Source: Stenomitos rutilans HA7619-LM2 (GTDB taxonomy: Bacteria > Cyanobacteriota > Cyanobacteriia > Leptolyngbyales > Leptolyngbyaceae). Taken from it: DNA of 64,000 nucleotides. Shown here piece by piece: positions 37,070 to 47,339 of this stretch. Position numbers and translations under genes: made by a program. The notes below the pieces were generated by a model. It saw only the letters and a program-made list of their open reading frames with translations, had not been told where the DNA came from and made no database searches. Positions within the stretch are counted from its first letter, which is position 1, and every line of letters begins with the position of its first letter. The stretch is from contig JAHHIE010000024.1 in assembly GCA_019358945.1 (NCBI GenBank), positions 29,449 through 93,448 of the forward strand. The letters run 5' to 3'.

Positions 37070-37370
37070 AATGCTGCAAGAAAAGGGTGATGGTTAAGTG
37101 GATGCGGGTTCTGAGGTTGCCGTAGCATCGTGCGATTGCTGTGTTTGGGGCCGCAACCAACTATGGATCGAGTTACCTAGACAGATTACCAGTTTGATCG
37201 ACACTGAGTGTATGCGATCGCACGTGCAGTACGGTACTTTATGGTTGGTCTAGTGCGGGATGACGTATGCTACGGCCATAAGTGCAGTTAAGATTGGCTA
37301 AATTGTTCGAGGCTGATGAGCGCGCTTGTAGCCTGATCAGCAATCCATTGCAGCAATTCGGGATATTTCC

Positions 37371-37685
37371 GTGAAGTATTTTTTTCTGTCAGATGGCTGG
37401 ACGATTGGCAGGGTTTGGGAACTGGGAGGGCTATGGAACGAAAGCGCGTGGAGACGCAAGCCTGAGATCAGTCAGATTAAGCTCTGCGTGTGGGAGCAAG
37501 GCGAAAAGCTCTGGCTCTACCGGGTTGAAGAGGCTGTTTTGATGGTTGAGGTGAAACCAGGGGATTCGACTCAGGTTGATGTTGCGACCCAGGCGATCGG
37601 TCAGGTTGTCTTGAAACGATTGATCACGGCTGACCAGGCCATTGAGCGACTGTGTGCCGCAGATGCCTATCAACCTGTGGCGTAA
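37371..37685 (+). CDS. Conserved cyanobacterial protein of unknown function, 104 residues
   Basis: The start is a GTG at 37371. The protein, MKYFFLSDGWTIGRVWELGG then LWNESAWRRKP, has many Trp in the first half and an ISQIKLCVWEQGEKLWLYRVEEAVLMVEVK block that reads as beta strands. The final helix is ITADQAIERLCAA. No domain is recognised. It is probably cytoplasmic. It converges with the gene ending at 37707. Confidence 0.6.
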   Translation: MKYFFLSDGWTIGRVWELGGLWNESAWRRKPEISQIKLCVWEQGEKLWLYRVEEAVLMVEVKPGDSTQVDVATQAIGQVVLKRLITADQAIERLCAADAYQPVA

Positions 37686-37706
37686 CTGTCTTGAATGGGA
37701 TAAACG

Positions 37707-38492
37707 CTATTTCTTTACGTTTGATTGTGGCGTGGCGATCGACTGACGCAACAAGGTGACTCGACGACTATCGACTACCATCGCCCAAAAACCACGCTCG
37801 GTGAGTGCTTGTAACGTTGTGTTGGCAAGGCTTTGGTCAGTTGTATGTACAGCCAGCAAGTAGGGACGTTGGCGGTAGGAAGCCAGCCCAATCTCTTTAC
37901 CCACAAGCTGCTGTACCTGCTTTGCCAGTGCTGGCTTGCTGAAGTAATCCACTAAAACGGCGTACCCTCCGCCTAACGCTTGCGGGTTGTACGATCGCGC
38001 ATCTCCAGGGGCGGACGATCGAGCCGCTGTACCACTGGGCAGGGGTTTCGTGGATGCTAGAGCAGGCGATGTTGTGGTAGAACCGGGCGCAGGCGAGGCT
38101 TGAGCCGCAGGTTCAGAGGGGCGAGCGACAAAGGCTGACAGCCCAAGCGAGTCTCGCATATAGTTTGCCCAGGCATTTGCTGCCTCAGCCGATGTGAAAC
38201 CACCGACTCGTGTGACTACATCACTTAGGTAGTTACAGACGGTTACCGTTGCATTAGGGGGCAGAGTACGACGAACCTGCTCTTGGCTTTCAGAGGTTTT
38301 GCTGACAACAAGCAGCAGATACTCACCCGCGATCGGCGGTTGACAATTGGCATAGCCCGCTTGTGTAGGCGCATCTAACGTTGGCGGTGCTGGCGGAATT
38401 TGGGCGACGACGCTGGTGCTCATCGCTAAACTTATACCAGCAAGAAGTAGCAAACCGAGCCAAGAGGGAACCTGTCGAGCAATCTGAGACAT
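37707..38492 (-). CDS. Exported protein with SPOR-like segments
   Basis: The ATG at 38492 gives MSQIARQVPSWLGLLLLAGI followed by SLAMSTSVVAQIPPAP, a signal peptide with VVA-Q cleavage. The mature part has a first segment (GEYLLLVVSKTSESQEQVRRTL, GFTSAEAANAWANYMRDSLGLSAFV). After a Pro/Ala/Ser linker a second one follows (GGGYAVLVDYFSKPALAKQVQQLVGKEIGLASYRQRPYLLAV). Both resemble the SPOR fold. It is likely periplasmic with unknown function. Confidence 0.7.
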   Translation of the reverse strand: MSQIARQVPSWLGLLLLAGISLAMSTSVVAQIPPAPPTLDAPTQAGYANCQPPIAGEYLLLVVSKTSESQEQVRRTLPPNATVTVCNYLSDVVTRVGGFTSAEAANAWANYMRDSLGLSAFVARPSEPAAQASPAPGSTTTSPALASTKPLPSGTAARSSAPGDARSYNPQALGGGYAVLVDYFSKPALAKQVQQLVGKEIGLASYRQRPYLLAVHTTDQSLANTTLQALTERGFWAMVVDSRRVTLLRQSIATPQSNVKK

Positions 38493-38596
38493 GAGCGTTA
38501 TGGAGAGAGTTGAATTGATGAGGTACCTCTCTTCGTGCTGGAAAGCCAATTTTACTGCTGGGAAGCCAATTTAGCACCCTTCACGCTAACTGGAGC

Positions 38597-38926
38597 TTAA
38601 GAAATGGCAGCTAGAGAGGCTAACGGCTGCGGAATGGTGTCTGAAGGAGCCTGGAACTCACCTGTGATCACGAATTCTAGCCGCAATTTTAACCAGGTAA
38701 TGAACTGAGGATTGGTTGAAATAATAGCACTCGCGGGCTGAGGACACTTGGTTTTAATCGCTGCTAGCTCTGGCGCATTCAAAAATGCAGGTTCGTTCAC
38801 GAGCCAGAAGTCAATGTCTTTTTCTTGCTCATGATAGTGGCGCGTGCGCTCTTTAAGCACTTCGTCGATCGGCTCTTCTTGGGTCAAAAAATGCTGGCTG
38901 GCAAGGACGTAGTAGTAGGTTTGCAT
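38597..38926 (-). CDS. ycf54: Ycf54 family protein, accessory to Mg-protoporphyrin monomethyl ester cyclase
   Basis: The 109-residue protein begins MQTYYYVLASQHFLTQEEPIDEVLKER. DIDFWLVNEPAFL, CPQPASAIISTN and FITWLKLRLEFVITGEF are hallmark Ycf54 blocks. Ycf54 binds the AcsF cyclase and is needed for ring E formation of chlorophyll. The ATG at 38926 is standard. Repeats occupy the 201 bases between it and pdxJ upstream. Confidence 0.94.
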   Translation of the reverse strand: MQTYYYVLASQHFLTQEEPIDEVLKERTRHYHEQEKDIDFWLVNEPAFLNAPELAAIKTKCPQPASAIISTNPQFITWLKLRLEFVITGEFQAPSDTIPQPLASLAAIS

Positions 38927-38936
38927 GGTTAGGGAA

Positions 38937-39121
38937 AGTTTTGAGTTTTGAGTTTACTGGAGGGAAGTCAGGAGTCAGAGGGGAGTTTTGAGTTTTGAGT
39001 TTACCGCAGGGAAGTCAGGAGCTAAGATTCAGAATTTTAGTAGGTGAAGAGTTAGAGCTACAGCAAAATCATTGCTAACCGTCTCCAACTCAAAACTCTT
39101 AACTCAAAACTCTTAACTCTC
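38937..39121. repeat. GTTTTGA and GTCAGGAG tandem repeats
   Basis: GTTTTGA heptamers appear twice (near 38938 and 38987), alternating with GGAAGTCAGGAG units. Their inverted form AACTCAAAACTCTT is at 39090-39118. The block fills the gap between pdxJ and ycf54. Confidence 0.75.
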
Positions 39122-39127
39122 GATCTC

Positions 39128-39847
39128 TCACTCTCCTCGAATCGCTTGTTTCATCTCGCGAACAGCGCGTTCCATGCCGACGAGAATGGCGCGACTAATG
39201 ATGGTGTGCCCAATGTTGAGTTCTTCCATTCCAGGGAGGCAGGCGATCGGGTACGCATTCCAGTAAGTGAGTCCGTGTCCAGCGTTGACGCGCAAACCAG
39301 CAGCGATCGCCCGTTTGCATCCGTCTTTTAGAATCGCTAGCTCTTTGGCGCGACTGGTTTCTGTTTTAGCTTCCGCATATTGCCCCGTGTGCAGTTCGAT
39401 GAACTGAGCGTGCAGGGCTGCGGACGCGTCAATTTGCCGGGGATCAGCGTCAATAAAGAGGCTCACTGGAATGGCTGCGTCTTGCAGCGTGGTGACAATT
39501 TGCGTCATCCGGTCTATTTGTCCTGCCACATCTAGCCCCCCTTCGGTTGTGACTTCTTCGCGCTTTTCGGGTACGAGAGTTACGTAGTCAGGCTTGACGT
39601 CGAGGGCAATCGCGACCATTTCATCCGTTGCAGCCATCTCCAAATTTAAGTGCGTTCGCACGGTTCCTCGCAGCAAGCGCACATCTCGATCCTGAATATG
39701 ACGGCGATCTTCGCGCAAGTGAACCGTGATGCCATCGGCACCTGCCAGCTCTGCTAGAACCGCTGCTGCAACGGGATCAGGCTCTACAGTACGTCTTGCC
39801 TGCCGTACTGTAGCGGTGTGGTCGATATTAACGCCGAGTGTGGGCAC
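39128..39847 (-). CDS. pdxJ: Pyridoxine 5'-phosphate synthase
   Basis: The 239-residue TIM-barrel enzyme joins 1-deoxyxylulose 5-phosphate and 3-amino-2-oxopropyl phosphate to make pyridoxine phosphate. The start [25 protein letters not shown] (catalytic His region), [19 protein letters not shown] and [11 protein letters not shown] are family motifs. The start codon is a GTG at 39847, fixed by the conserved N-terminus. It is cytoplasmic. Confidence 0.96.
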   Translation of the reverse strand: MPTLGVNIDHTATVRQARRTVEPDPVAAAVLAELAGADGITVHLREDRRHIQDRDVRLLRGTVRTHLNLEMAATDEMVAIALDVKPDYVTLVPEKREEVTTEGGLDVAGQIDRMTQIVTTLQDAAIPVSLFIDADPRQIDASAALHAQFIELHTGQYAEAKTETSRAKELAILKDGCKRAIAAGLRVNAGHGLTYWNAYPIACLPGMEELNIGHTIISRAILVGMERAVREMKQAIRGE

Positions 39848-39965
39848 CCGTCTGCTCCCAAAGTTTCTTGCACAGACCTCATCTTACCGTCAGGACTGGC
39901 GCGTGAGACAAAGTATGGAGAATTGGCTGCGATCGTTCGCTTTGACCAACATCATTAGGATGAGT

Positions 39966-40084
39966 AAGGGGCGTAGGGGAGGCAGGGGGAGCAGGGGGAG
40001 CAGAGAGGGCAGGGAGAGCAGGGAGAGCAGGGGAGGGTTGGGACGAAAGCTGAGCGCTGATGGCTGAGCGCTGAAAGCTGACCG
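39966..40084. repeat. GGGGAGCAG purine-rich and GCTGA repeats
   Basis: AGGCAGGGGGAGCAGGGGGAGCAG-type nine-base units (39970-40035) are followed by GCTGATGGCTGAGCGCTGAAAGCTGACCGC. They lie between pdxJ and the divergent ABC transporter gene. Confidence 0.7.
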
Positions 40085-40104
40085 CTATTCATAGGAACAA
40101 ACGA

Positions 40105-41814
40105 ATGGATCGATTGAATTTGCAAGTTTTCCAGCAGTTTTGGACGATCGCCAAAGCCTACTGGTTCGGGGAGGAAAAATGGCAAGCGAGAGGGTTGCTG
40201 CTGGGCGTGGTGCTGTTTTTGCTGGCGTATACCGGACTGAGTGTAGTGCTGAACAACAAGCGAGGGGTGTTGATTTCAGCCCTTTCTGCCAGAGATGAGC
40301 CGCGCTTTTGGGAAACGGTCGTCATCTTCATTGGGGTGCTGATCCTCTACGCGCCTCTGCTAGCGGGTTATCGTTATCTGCGCGATCGCCTCAGTCTGCA
40401 ATGGCGACGCTGGCTCACCAATCGCTTTGTAGACAACTACTTTGACGATCGCGCCTATTACAACCTCAGCACCTCGGAGATAGATATTGACAATCCCGAT
40501 CAGCGGATTGCGGAGGATGTGCGGAGTTTTACCCAAGAGTCGCTGTCATTTTTGCTGGTGCTGGTGGAATCGGTGCTGGCAGTGGCTGCCTTTAGTGGCG
40601 TGCTTTGGGGGCTTTCCCAGCCCCTTGTGTTTTTCCTGCTGCTGTATGCGATCGTGGGAACGCTGGTCACGACCGTCGTGTTTGGCAAACCATTAGTGCG
40701 GCTGAATTTTGAGCAGCTTAAAAAAGAAGCCGACTTTCGGTTTAGCCTGGTGCGGATTCGGGAGAATGCAGAGGCGATCGCGTTTTATCGCGGTGAGGTA
40801 CGGGAAGCGGCGCAGGTCAAAGATCGGTTTCTGGAAGTCTTTGAAAACGTGAAGCGGGTGCTGCTTTGGGAACTAAACCTGAACGTGTTGACCAATGCCT
40901 ATGAGTTTATTCCCTTCATTCTGCCTGCGCTGGTTGTAGCGCCCGCCATTTTTGCGGGTGAGCTTGAGGTTGGTAAAGTTAGCGAAGCGCAGGGTGCGTT
41001 CATTCGGGTCTTTTTCTCACTGAATGTGGTGGTTGCCCGTTTTCAGGCGTTGACGACGTTTGGTGCTGGCATTAACCGCCTGTATACCTTTGCGGCCTTT
41101 CTTGAGCAAACAGAGCCGAAGGCAAGGGAAGCGGAGGAAGTAGGGGAAGTAGGTTGCAAGCCAACGATTCAAACGACTACTGCCGATCGTCTGGCACTGG
41201 AGCATCTCACGCTGCAAACCCCCAGCTATCAGCGGACGCTCGTTGAAGACTTGTCGATCGACGTGCCGATAGGTAAGGGGCTTTTAGTCATGGGAGCCAG
41301 CGGCTGTGGGAAGAGCTCCTTGCTGCGGGCGATCGCGGGGCTGTGGCATTCTGGCAGCGGTACGATCGTGCGACCCAATGCAGACAAAATTCTCTTTTTG
41401 CCGCAGCGCCCCTACATGGTAATGGGTACTCTGCGCGATCAGATTCTTTATCCCAATACCCATATCGAAGTCGATGAGCCGCATTTAAAGCAAATTTTGG
41501 CGCAGGTGAATCTGGCGGATCTGGCTGAACGCTTTGGCGGCTTTGATGCCGAACGAGACTGGGCTGATGTGCTGTCGCAGGGAGAACAGCAGCGTCTAAC
41601 ATTTGCTCGCTTGCTGCTGCAAAAACCAGACTATGCCATTCTCGATGAAGCTACCAGCGCTTTAGATGCTGACAATGAAGAGCGGTTGTATCAACATTTG
41701 CAAGCGATCGGCACGACCTTTTTGAGCGTTGGTCATCGCTCAACGCTCACTCATTTCCATCAGTGCGTCTTAGTGCTCTCGCCCGATCAGTCTTGGCGGC
41801 TTGAGGCTTCTTGA
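40105..41814 (+). CDS. ABC transporter, fused permease and ATPase (YddA/SbmA-related, ABCD type)
   Basis: The 569-residue protein has an N-terminal domain of about five or six membrane segments. YYNLSTSEIDIDNPDQRIAEDV is the signature of the SbmA/BacA/YddA and peroxisomal ABCD group. FYRGEVREAAQVKDRF follows. The ATPase has Walker A GASGCGKSS, signature LSQGEQQRLTFARL and Walker B YAILDEATSALD. Substrates of cyanobacterial members are unknown; relatives move peptides or vitamin B12. The ATG at 40105 is clear. Confidence 0.9.
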   Translation: MDRLNLQVFQQFWTIAKAYWFGEEKWQARGLLLGVVLFLLAYTGLSVVLNNKRGVLISALSARDEPRFWETVVIFIGVLILYAPLLAGYRYLRDRLSLQWRRWLTNRFVDNYFDDRAYYNLSTSEIDIDNPDQRIAEDVRSFTQESLSFLLVLVESVLAVAAFSGVLWGLSQPLVFFLLLYAIVGTLVTTVVFGKPLVRLNFEQLKKEADFRFSLVRIRENAEAIAFYRGEVREAAQVKDRFLEVFENVKRVLLWELNLNVLTNAYEFIPFILPALVVAPAIFAGELEVGKVSEAQGAFIRVFFSLNVVVARFQALTTFGAGINRLYTFAAFLEQTEPKAREAEEVGEVGCKPTIQTTTADRLALEHLTLQTPSYQRTLVEDLSIDVPIGKGLLVMGASGCGKSSLLRAIAGLWHSGSGTIVRPNADKILFLPQRPYMVMGTLRDQILYPNTHIEVDEPHLKQILAQVNLADLAERFGGFDAERDWADVLSQGEQQRLTFARLLLQKPDYAILDEATSALDADNEERLYQHLQAIGTTFLSVGHRSTLTHFHQCVLVLSPDQSWRLEAS

Positions 41815-41988
41815 GCGCGATCGCAGTCGATGGAGGACTCTGAACCTACGCATTCGTCTTCGTCCCATCGCCGCTGCTCAGAACGGGATAAATGTTGGTC
41901 AAGTGGGTTATTGCCCGGTCTTCAGGCTTAGTGAGAGAATGCTGTGATGCCTCGTCTGCCCTCTTGCACGATTGCAATGTTTGCTGAA

Positions 41989-43410
41989 ATGTCTGCCAAT
42001 CCCCTCTTCCAACTCGACTACGAACCCTCTCTCGAACGACTGGGTGATGATTACTACGATCTGGTTGCTGCGGCCGAGTTTCCAGCGCACATACTGCGCT
42101 TTCGCAATGACGATCTACTGCCAACGCTAGGGGTAGAGCCGCTGTTGGTGAGCGATGCTGATTTCATTGAGGCGTTTGGCACGTTTCAGGGAGTGCGTCC
42201 GTTCCTGGCGTTGCGTTATCACGGCTACCAATTTGGCGAGTATAACGCCTTCTTGGGCGATGGTCGGGGGTTTCTTTACGGTCAAGCGCGGGGTGCGGAC
42301 GGCCTGTTGTATGACTTGGGCACCAAAGGATCGGGCACAACGCCCTATTCTAGAGGGGGCGATGGTCGCTTGACGCTGAAGGGTGGCGTGCGCGAAGTGC
42401 TGGCAGCCGAAGCGTTACATCGAGCTGGAGTTAACACATCACGCTGTTTAAGCCTGATCGAAACGGGAGAATCACTTTGGCGGGGTGACGAGCCATCCCC
42501 CACTCGATCGTCCGTCATGGTTCGCATGCAACAATCGCACATTCGCTTTGGCACCTTTGAGCGACTGCATGCCCTTGATCGCAAAGATCTCATCGCCATT
42601 TTGCTGGATCATGTGATTGAGGTTTACTACCCGCACTTGTGGGGTGGGAGCGATCGCTACGCCTTGCTTTATGCTGAACTGGTGCGGCGGGTTGCCGAGT
42701 TGACCGCACAATGGATGTCGGCTGGTTTCTGCCATGCGGTGCTGAATACAGACAACATGGCGATTACGGGCGAAAGCTTTGATTATGGCCCATTTGCCTT
42801 CATTCCTACCCTTGATCCAGGCTTTACGGCTGCCTATTTTGATCACTTTGGGCGTTACAGCTACGGCAGACAACCCGCCATTTGTCGCTGGAATTTAGAG
42901 ATGCTACAACGTCCCCTGGCGCGAGTTATTTCTACCTCTGATTTAGAAGCAGGATTGGCACCGTTCAACACGCATTATGAGCAGGCGTATCGTCAACGCA
43001 TGTTGAACAAACTTGGGTTTGATGACTCGAAGCAGCCAGAATTTGATGAGTTATTGAAACAGACATTGACACTTTTGAAAGAAACGCAGATTGGGTATCA
43101 CAGTTTCTTTGCAGAGCTGGCGCAGCAATTCTCTAGAGATTGGCGTGAAGATGTTGGCAATATCTTCAGTCAAGCGACTGTTTCACTGGGTGAGTTTGCT
43201 ACTCTCTGGCACAACTGGAAAAACAGCTATTTTATCGGTTTGTTAAAGCTGCCAGACGCAGAAATGGATGCGATCGCCATCCGCCTCCGCACTCATAATC
43301 CCATCACAACACCCTTGCGACCCGAAATCGAAACTGTATGGGACGCGATCGCTCAGCATGATGATTGGCAACCATTCTATACCTTGTTAAAGCAAATTCA
43401 AGCCAACTAA
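41989..43410 (+). CDS. selO: Protein adenylyltransferase SelO (YdiU/UPF0061 family)
   Basis: The preferred start is the ATG at 41989 ([20 protein letters not shown]), with ATG at 41977 and GTG at 41944 upstream. The kinase-like fold has [24 protein letters not shown] (ATP-binding segment), [15 protein letters not shown], and the catalytic and metal site [19 protein letters not shown]. SelO pseudokinases transfer AMP to protein hydroxyls and respond to redox stress. The length of 473 residues is normal for bacteria, which lack the eukaryotic selenocysteine tail. Confidence 0.93.
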   Translation: MSANPLFQLDYEPSLERLGDDYYDLVAAAEFPAHILRFRNDDLLPTLGVEPLLVSDADFIEAFGTFQGVRPFLALRYHGYQFGEYNAFLGDGRGFLYGQARGADGLLYDLGTKGSGTTPYSRGGDGRLTLKGGVREVLAAEALHRAGVNTSRCLSLIETGESLWRGDEPSPTRSSVMVRMQQSHIRFGTFERLHALDRKDLIAILLDHVIEVYYPHLWGGSDRYALLYAELVRRVAELTAQWMSAGFCHAVLNTDNMAITGESFDYGPFAFIPTLDPGFTAAYFDHFGRYSYGRQPAICRWNLEMLQRPLARVISTSDLEAGLAPFNTHYEQAYRQRMLNKLGFDDSKQPEFDELLKQTLTLLKETQIGYHSFFAELAQQFSRDWREDVGNIFSQATVSLGEFATLWHNWKNSYFIGLLKLPDAEMDAIAIRLRTHNPITTPLRPEIETVWDAIAQHDDWQPFYTLLKQIQAN

Positions 43411-43439
43411 AAAACAGGCTGAATCAACAGCTAACTAAG

Positions 43440-44018
43440 ATGAAAGAGCATCCTTTAGTGCCACCTCAGCTAGCGACACAGCGGCTCATAATACGGCTGG
43501 CAAACAAACGTGATGTGCATGAAATTGCACGTTACTACCGCACAAACCGAGCTTTTTTAGCACCGTTTGAACCGACGCGATCGCACGATTTTTTTGCTGA
43601 AGAGTTCTGGCGTGGACAAGTCGAACGGAATCTGATCGAATTTAACTATAACCAGTCATTAAGGCTCTTTGTTTTTGAACAAGAGAAGCCTGAAGTCATT
43701 ATTGGTATTATCAACTTTACGCAATTCTTTCGATCGCCGTTGCATGGCTGTACGTTGGGCTATAGCCTTGCCGAAAGTAAACAGGGCAAAGGCTACATGA
43801 CAGAAGCCGTTGGCTTGTCAATTCAGTATGTCTTTAATGAATTGAATATGCACCGCGTAAGTGCCAACTATATGCCTCGCAACCAGCGCAGCGGCAACCT
43901 ACTCAAACGGTTAGGTTTTGTTGTTGAAGGGTACGCCAGAGATTATTTGCTTATTAACGGAAACTGGGAAGATCACATTCTCACTAGCTTGATTAATCGG
44001 CGCTGGCAAGCTGACTGA
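43440..44018 (+). CDS. GNAT family N-acetyltransferase, RimJ-like
   Basis: The ATG at 43440 gives 192 residues starting MKEHPLVPPQLATQRLIIRL. Family motifs are GCTLGYSLAESKQGKGYMTEAV (acetyl-CoA pyrophosphate loop Q/RxGxG/A as KQGKGY) and NMHRVSANYMPRNQRSGNLLKRLGFVVEGYARDY. RimJ-type enzymes acetylate the N-termini of ribosomal or other proteins. It lies 29 bases after selO on the same strand, so cotranscription is likely. Confidence 0.9.
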   Translation: MKEHPLVPPQLATQRLIIRLANKRDVHEIARYYRTNRAFLAPFEPTRSHDFFAEEFWRGQVERNLIEFNYNQSLRLFVFEQEKPEVIIGIINFTQFFRSPLHGCTLGYSLAESKQGKGYMTEAVGLSIQYVFNELNMHRVSANYMPRNQRSGNLLKRLGFVVEGYARDYLLINGNWEDHILTSLINRRWQAD

Positions 44019-44109
44019 GCGTACAAAGCGCAGCATGCTTGCTTCTAAAACTAGAGTATGGCAATTTTCATGCAACTGCGGTACAACCGCGCTTAGGCAG
44101 TCAGGAGTT

Positions 44110-44252
44110 AGAGGATGTCTGAGAAGTGTCAGAGACGCTGCCTTCGCCCCCTCAATCCCCCAATTCTGGGGGACTTCCACCTCAGAACCCCTCAAATTTG
44201 GGGGGCAGGGGGGCGGTTCGGGTAGGCATTCATACCTTTTAAGACATCCTCT
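44110..44252. mobile_element. MITE-like element with 11-base perfect inverted ends
   Basis: AGAGGATGTCT (44110-44120) is perfectly inverted as AGACATCCTCT (44242-44252). The interior has further inverted G/C runs (CCCCAATTCTGGGGG) and no ORF. It lies in a 922-base gene-free gap (44019-44940). I see nothing else in the remainder of that gap. Confidence 0.65.
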
Positions 44253-44940
44253 CAGGAGGTCAAGCCACTAAAGCGCTGGTGCAGAATGTTTTGTTTTAGT
44301 TTCGTGCATTGAGAACTACGATAAGGTGTCGATCGTCCCCACCCGTCTTGACCTTTGGTGCGAAAGTGCTAAATAGAGTTTTAATAGAGAAAGGAATCGC
44401 TAGCGTTTGAGCAATCCGTCTGTAAGCATTGAGTCATTGGCGCTCAATCGGTGACAGCTCCAGTTCCTGGTATGGACACTTTCCAATCATGTATCCAGTG
44501 CTGGCTGTTGATTGCCATCGTTGTTGACAGCGCTTACTGCGTAATGATTACAGATCTTCAGCGGTGCGTTCAAAGTGTCAAGCGATCGCCTGTTCTCTGG
44601 CTTTTTGCCGCTCTTGAGTAACTCAGACATGATTCTGAGTTCTCTGTCTACCGCTGTTCTGTTCGATTCAAGCAAACTTCGGTTTGAGCTCTAGATCGAT
44701 CGCGGTAGTGCGCCAACGTTGCAATTTGCAGTGAGTAATCAACTGGATATGGTTGCTCAAGCAAGTTAGCCGCAGGCGAGGTTAGCAGCATCGAGTTAAG
44801 GTAACTTCTGCATGGAATGAAGTGCTGCCTAGCCACAGATACGTATGGGATACGCCCTGGCAGCTTTGTTCAAACCCCCGGATTTGAGGTTCTGTTAGAC
44901 CATCTGACACAGAATTAAGTACACAAGGATCTATCGCTTC

Positions 44941-47319
44941 ATGGAATTTTCGATCGCGGCCCTGCTGTCAAACTTCACTGATGACAAGCTCGTTGCTCCC
45001 AAAGTTTTAGAAAAAAAGCTGGATTGTCGCAACGACGAAGATTTGCGTCGGCTCCAGATTGCGCTCGATGCGCTGGAAAAAATTGGCATCCTGACCAAAG
45101 ATCGGGGACGGTACAAACGCATTGTGGAAGATGGTGTTGTCGAAGGCAAGTTGCGTTGCTCTAGCAAAGGCTTTTGCTTTGCGATTCAGGATGTGGAAGG
45201 TGCCGATGACATCTACATCCGCGAAAGCCAGTTAAGCAACGCCTGGAATGGCGATCGCGTGTTGGTCCGGGTGACTAAAGAAGGCAGTCGTCGTCGCAGT
45301 CCCGAAGGGGAAGTGCGCTTGATTTTAGAACGCTCCAATCCCTCTGTGCTGGCGCGTGTGAAGAAGGCAGAGGAAGGCTTTCGCGCGGTGCCACTGGACG
45401 ATCGCCTGCTGTTTGAAGTGCATTTGCAGCAGAATGGCGAGAATTTAGGAGACGCGATCGATCAGCTAGCCCATGTCAAGCTATTGCGGTATCCGTTAGG
45501 GCAAAACCCGCCCCTGGGAACAGTGGCTCAGATCTTGGGCACCGATACTGATGCCGCTGACATCGACATTGTGTGCTGCAAACACTACCTCTCTCGCACC
45601 TTTGCCGATGAAGTAGAAGCCGCTGCAAAGGCGCTTCCAACCAAGCTCAGCAAAGCAGACCTGAAAAACCGGGTCGATTTACGCAAGCTGACCACCATCA
45701 CCATCAAAGCAGACAGCAGTCAGGCCAATACGGATAGTCTGGATGATGCGCTGACTCTGGAGCAGCTAGACGGGAACCGCTGGCGCTTGGGGGTACACAT
45801 TGCAGACGTCGCGCACTACGTGGAACCAGATTCACCCATTAACCGTGAGGCGCGCAAACGCGGTACTTCTGTCTATCTCGGCGACCTGGTGATTCCCATG
45901 CTGCCCGATGCGATCGCCCACTCGCTCTGTGCGTTTCAGGCGGATCATGATCGGCTGGCCGTGTCTGTCCTAGTGACGCTTGATGCAGAGGGGCGTGTTC
46001 TGGAGTATGAGATTCAGCCAACGGTGATCAAGGTTGACTACCAGCTTAGCTATCAGCAGGCACAGGCCATTCTGGAGCGATCGACTGCAAGTGAGCAGCC
46101 TCCAGGGGTAGACATTCAAGCCCTTGCACCAGTGTTTGATTTACTCGATCAGGTTTCCTCGCTCAGTCAGGCGCTCAAGCAACAGCGGCATCAGCGAGGA
46201 GCCTTTGAACTGAACCTTCCCGAAAAGTTTAGCTCTAGCGGTGTAGTAGATACTGACGCACCGGATGCAGGCAAACTGGTCTTTACGCCAAAGTTTCATT
46301 ACGACGATGAGGGCGTACTGGGAGCAATGGTCGTATCGCCTTCTGTCCCGACCTACGCGATCATTGCCGAACTGATGCTGCTGGCAAACCAGCTTGTAGC
46401 AGATCATCTGCAAGCATTGGGCGTGCCAAGCCTCTACCGCGTGCATCCCACGCCTGACCCAGATGATGTGCAGGAGTTGATCAAACTCTCCGTCAACATG
46501 GATATTGAGCTGCATCTGGAGCAAGAAGATGTTGTGCGCTCTGAAGATTACCAGCACTTTACGCAAAAGTTTGCTGAATCGGATGCCGAACGGGTCATGA
46601 CCTATCTACTGCTAGAAACGTTGAAACCAGCGTTTTACAGCACCACGCCTCGATCGCACTTTGGTCTGGCACTGGAGCATGGCTATACCCACTTCACATC
46701 GCCTGTCCGTCGCTACCCCGATTTGCTGGTACAACGGGCACTGCATGCATTGTTTGAGGAGGGGCGCGATCGCAAATCCACTCGCTCTAAAGAAACCGTC
46801 AACCTCCGCAACAGTTCTGCTCACGGCAACATTAGCTGGAATGTGCTGCCACCCGAAATTCATCAAGAGCTAGAAACTTACTTTGCAGCTCAAGTGGTGC
46901 ATCTTAGCGAACGCGAAAAAGTCGCGCAGGAAGCTGAGCAAGATCTGGAAGGCTTGAAAAAAGCCGAACTCATGCGAGAACGCACAGGTGAAATCTTCCA
47001 CGGTCTCATTACAGGCGTTCAATCCTACGGGCTGTTTGTCGAAATTGAGGAACTGCTCGTCGAAGGCTTGGTGCATGTTAGCTCGCTCAAAGACGACTGG
47101 TACGAGTATCGATCGCGCCAGCAAACGCTGGTAGGACGTAAAAACCGTAAGCAATATCGTCTGGGCGATCGCATTGAAGTCCAGGTGAAGAGTGTTGATT
47201 ACTACCGCCAGCAAATTGACCTCATTGCCGTTGGCGGCGGCAGCGAAGCCACAGATGATGAAATAAGTGCAGAATCAGTTTCAGTGCCTGAAATAGAATC
47301 AGAGTTTGATGACGAGTGA
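44941..47319 (+). CDS. rnr: Ribonuclease R (RNB family 3'-5' exoribonuclease)
   Basis: The 792-residue protein has an N-terminal winged-helix region, cold-shock domains (KGFCFAIQDVEGADDIYI), and the RNB catalytic domain with metal-binding Asp residues in ANTDSLDDALTLE and GVHIADVAHYV. Later blocks are FGLALEHGYTHFTSPVRRYPDLLVQRAL and a C-terminal S1 domain (GEIFHGLITGVQSYGLFVEIEE). It degrades structured RNA processively. The ATG at 44941 is clear. UbiX follows. Confidence 0.95.
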   Translation: MEFSIAALLSNFTDDKLVAPKVLEKKLDCRNDEDLRRLQIALDALEKIGILTKDRGRYKRIVEDGVVEGKLRCSSKGFCFAIQDVEGADDIYIRESQLSNAWNGDRVLVRVTKEGSRRRSPEGEVRLILERSNPSVLARVKKAEEGFRAVPLDDRLLFEVHLQQNGENLGDAIDQLAHVKLLRYPLGQNPPLGTVAQILGTDTDAADIDIVCCKHYLSRTFADEVEAAAKALPTKLSKADLKNRVDLRKLTTITIKADSSQANTDSLDDALTLEQLDGNRWRLGVHIADVAHYVEPDSPINREARKRGTSVYLGDLVIPMLPDAIAHSLCAFQADHDRLAVSVLVTLDAEGRVLEYEIQPTVIKVDYQLSYQQAQAILERSTASEQPPGVDIQALAPVFDLLDQVSSLSQALKQQRHQRGAFELNLPEKFSSSGVVDTDAPDAGKLVFTPKFHYDDEGVLGAMVVSPSVPTYAIIAELMLLANQLVADHLQALGVPSLYRVHPTPDPDDVQELIKLSVNMDIELHLEQEDVVRSEDYQHFTQKFAESDAERVMTYLLLETLKPAFYSTTPRSHFGLALEHGYTHFTSPVRRYPDLLVQRALHALFEEGRDRKSTRSKETVNLRNSSAHGNISWNVLPPEIHQELETYFAAQVVHLSEREKVAQEAEQDLEGLKKAELMRERTGEIFHGLITGVQSYGLFVEIEELLVEGLVHVSSLKDDWYEYRSRQQTLVGRKNRKQYRLGDRIEVQVKSVDYYRQQIDLIAVGGGSEATDDEISAESVSVPEIESEFDDE

Positions 47320-47339
47320 TTGGTGAGGAGTCAGAGGGC

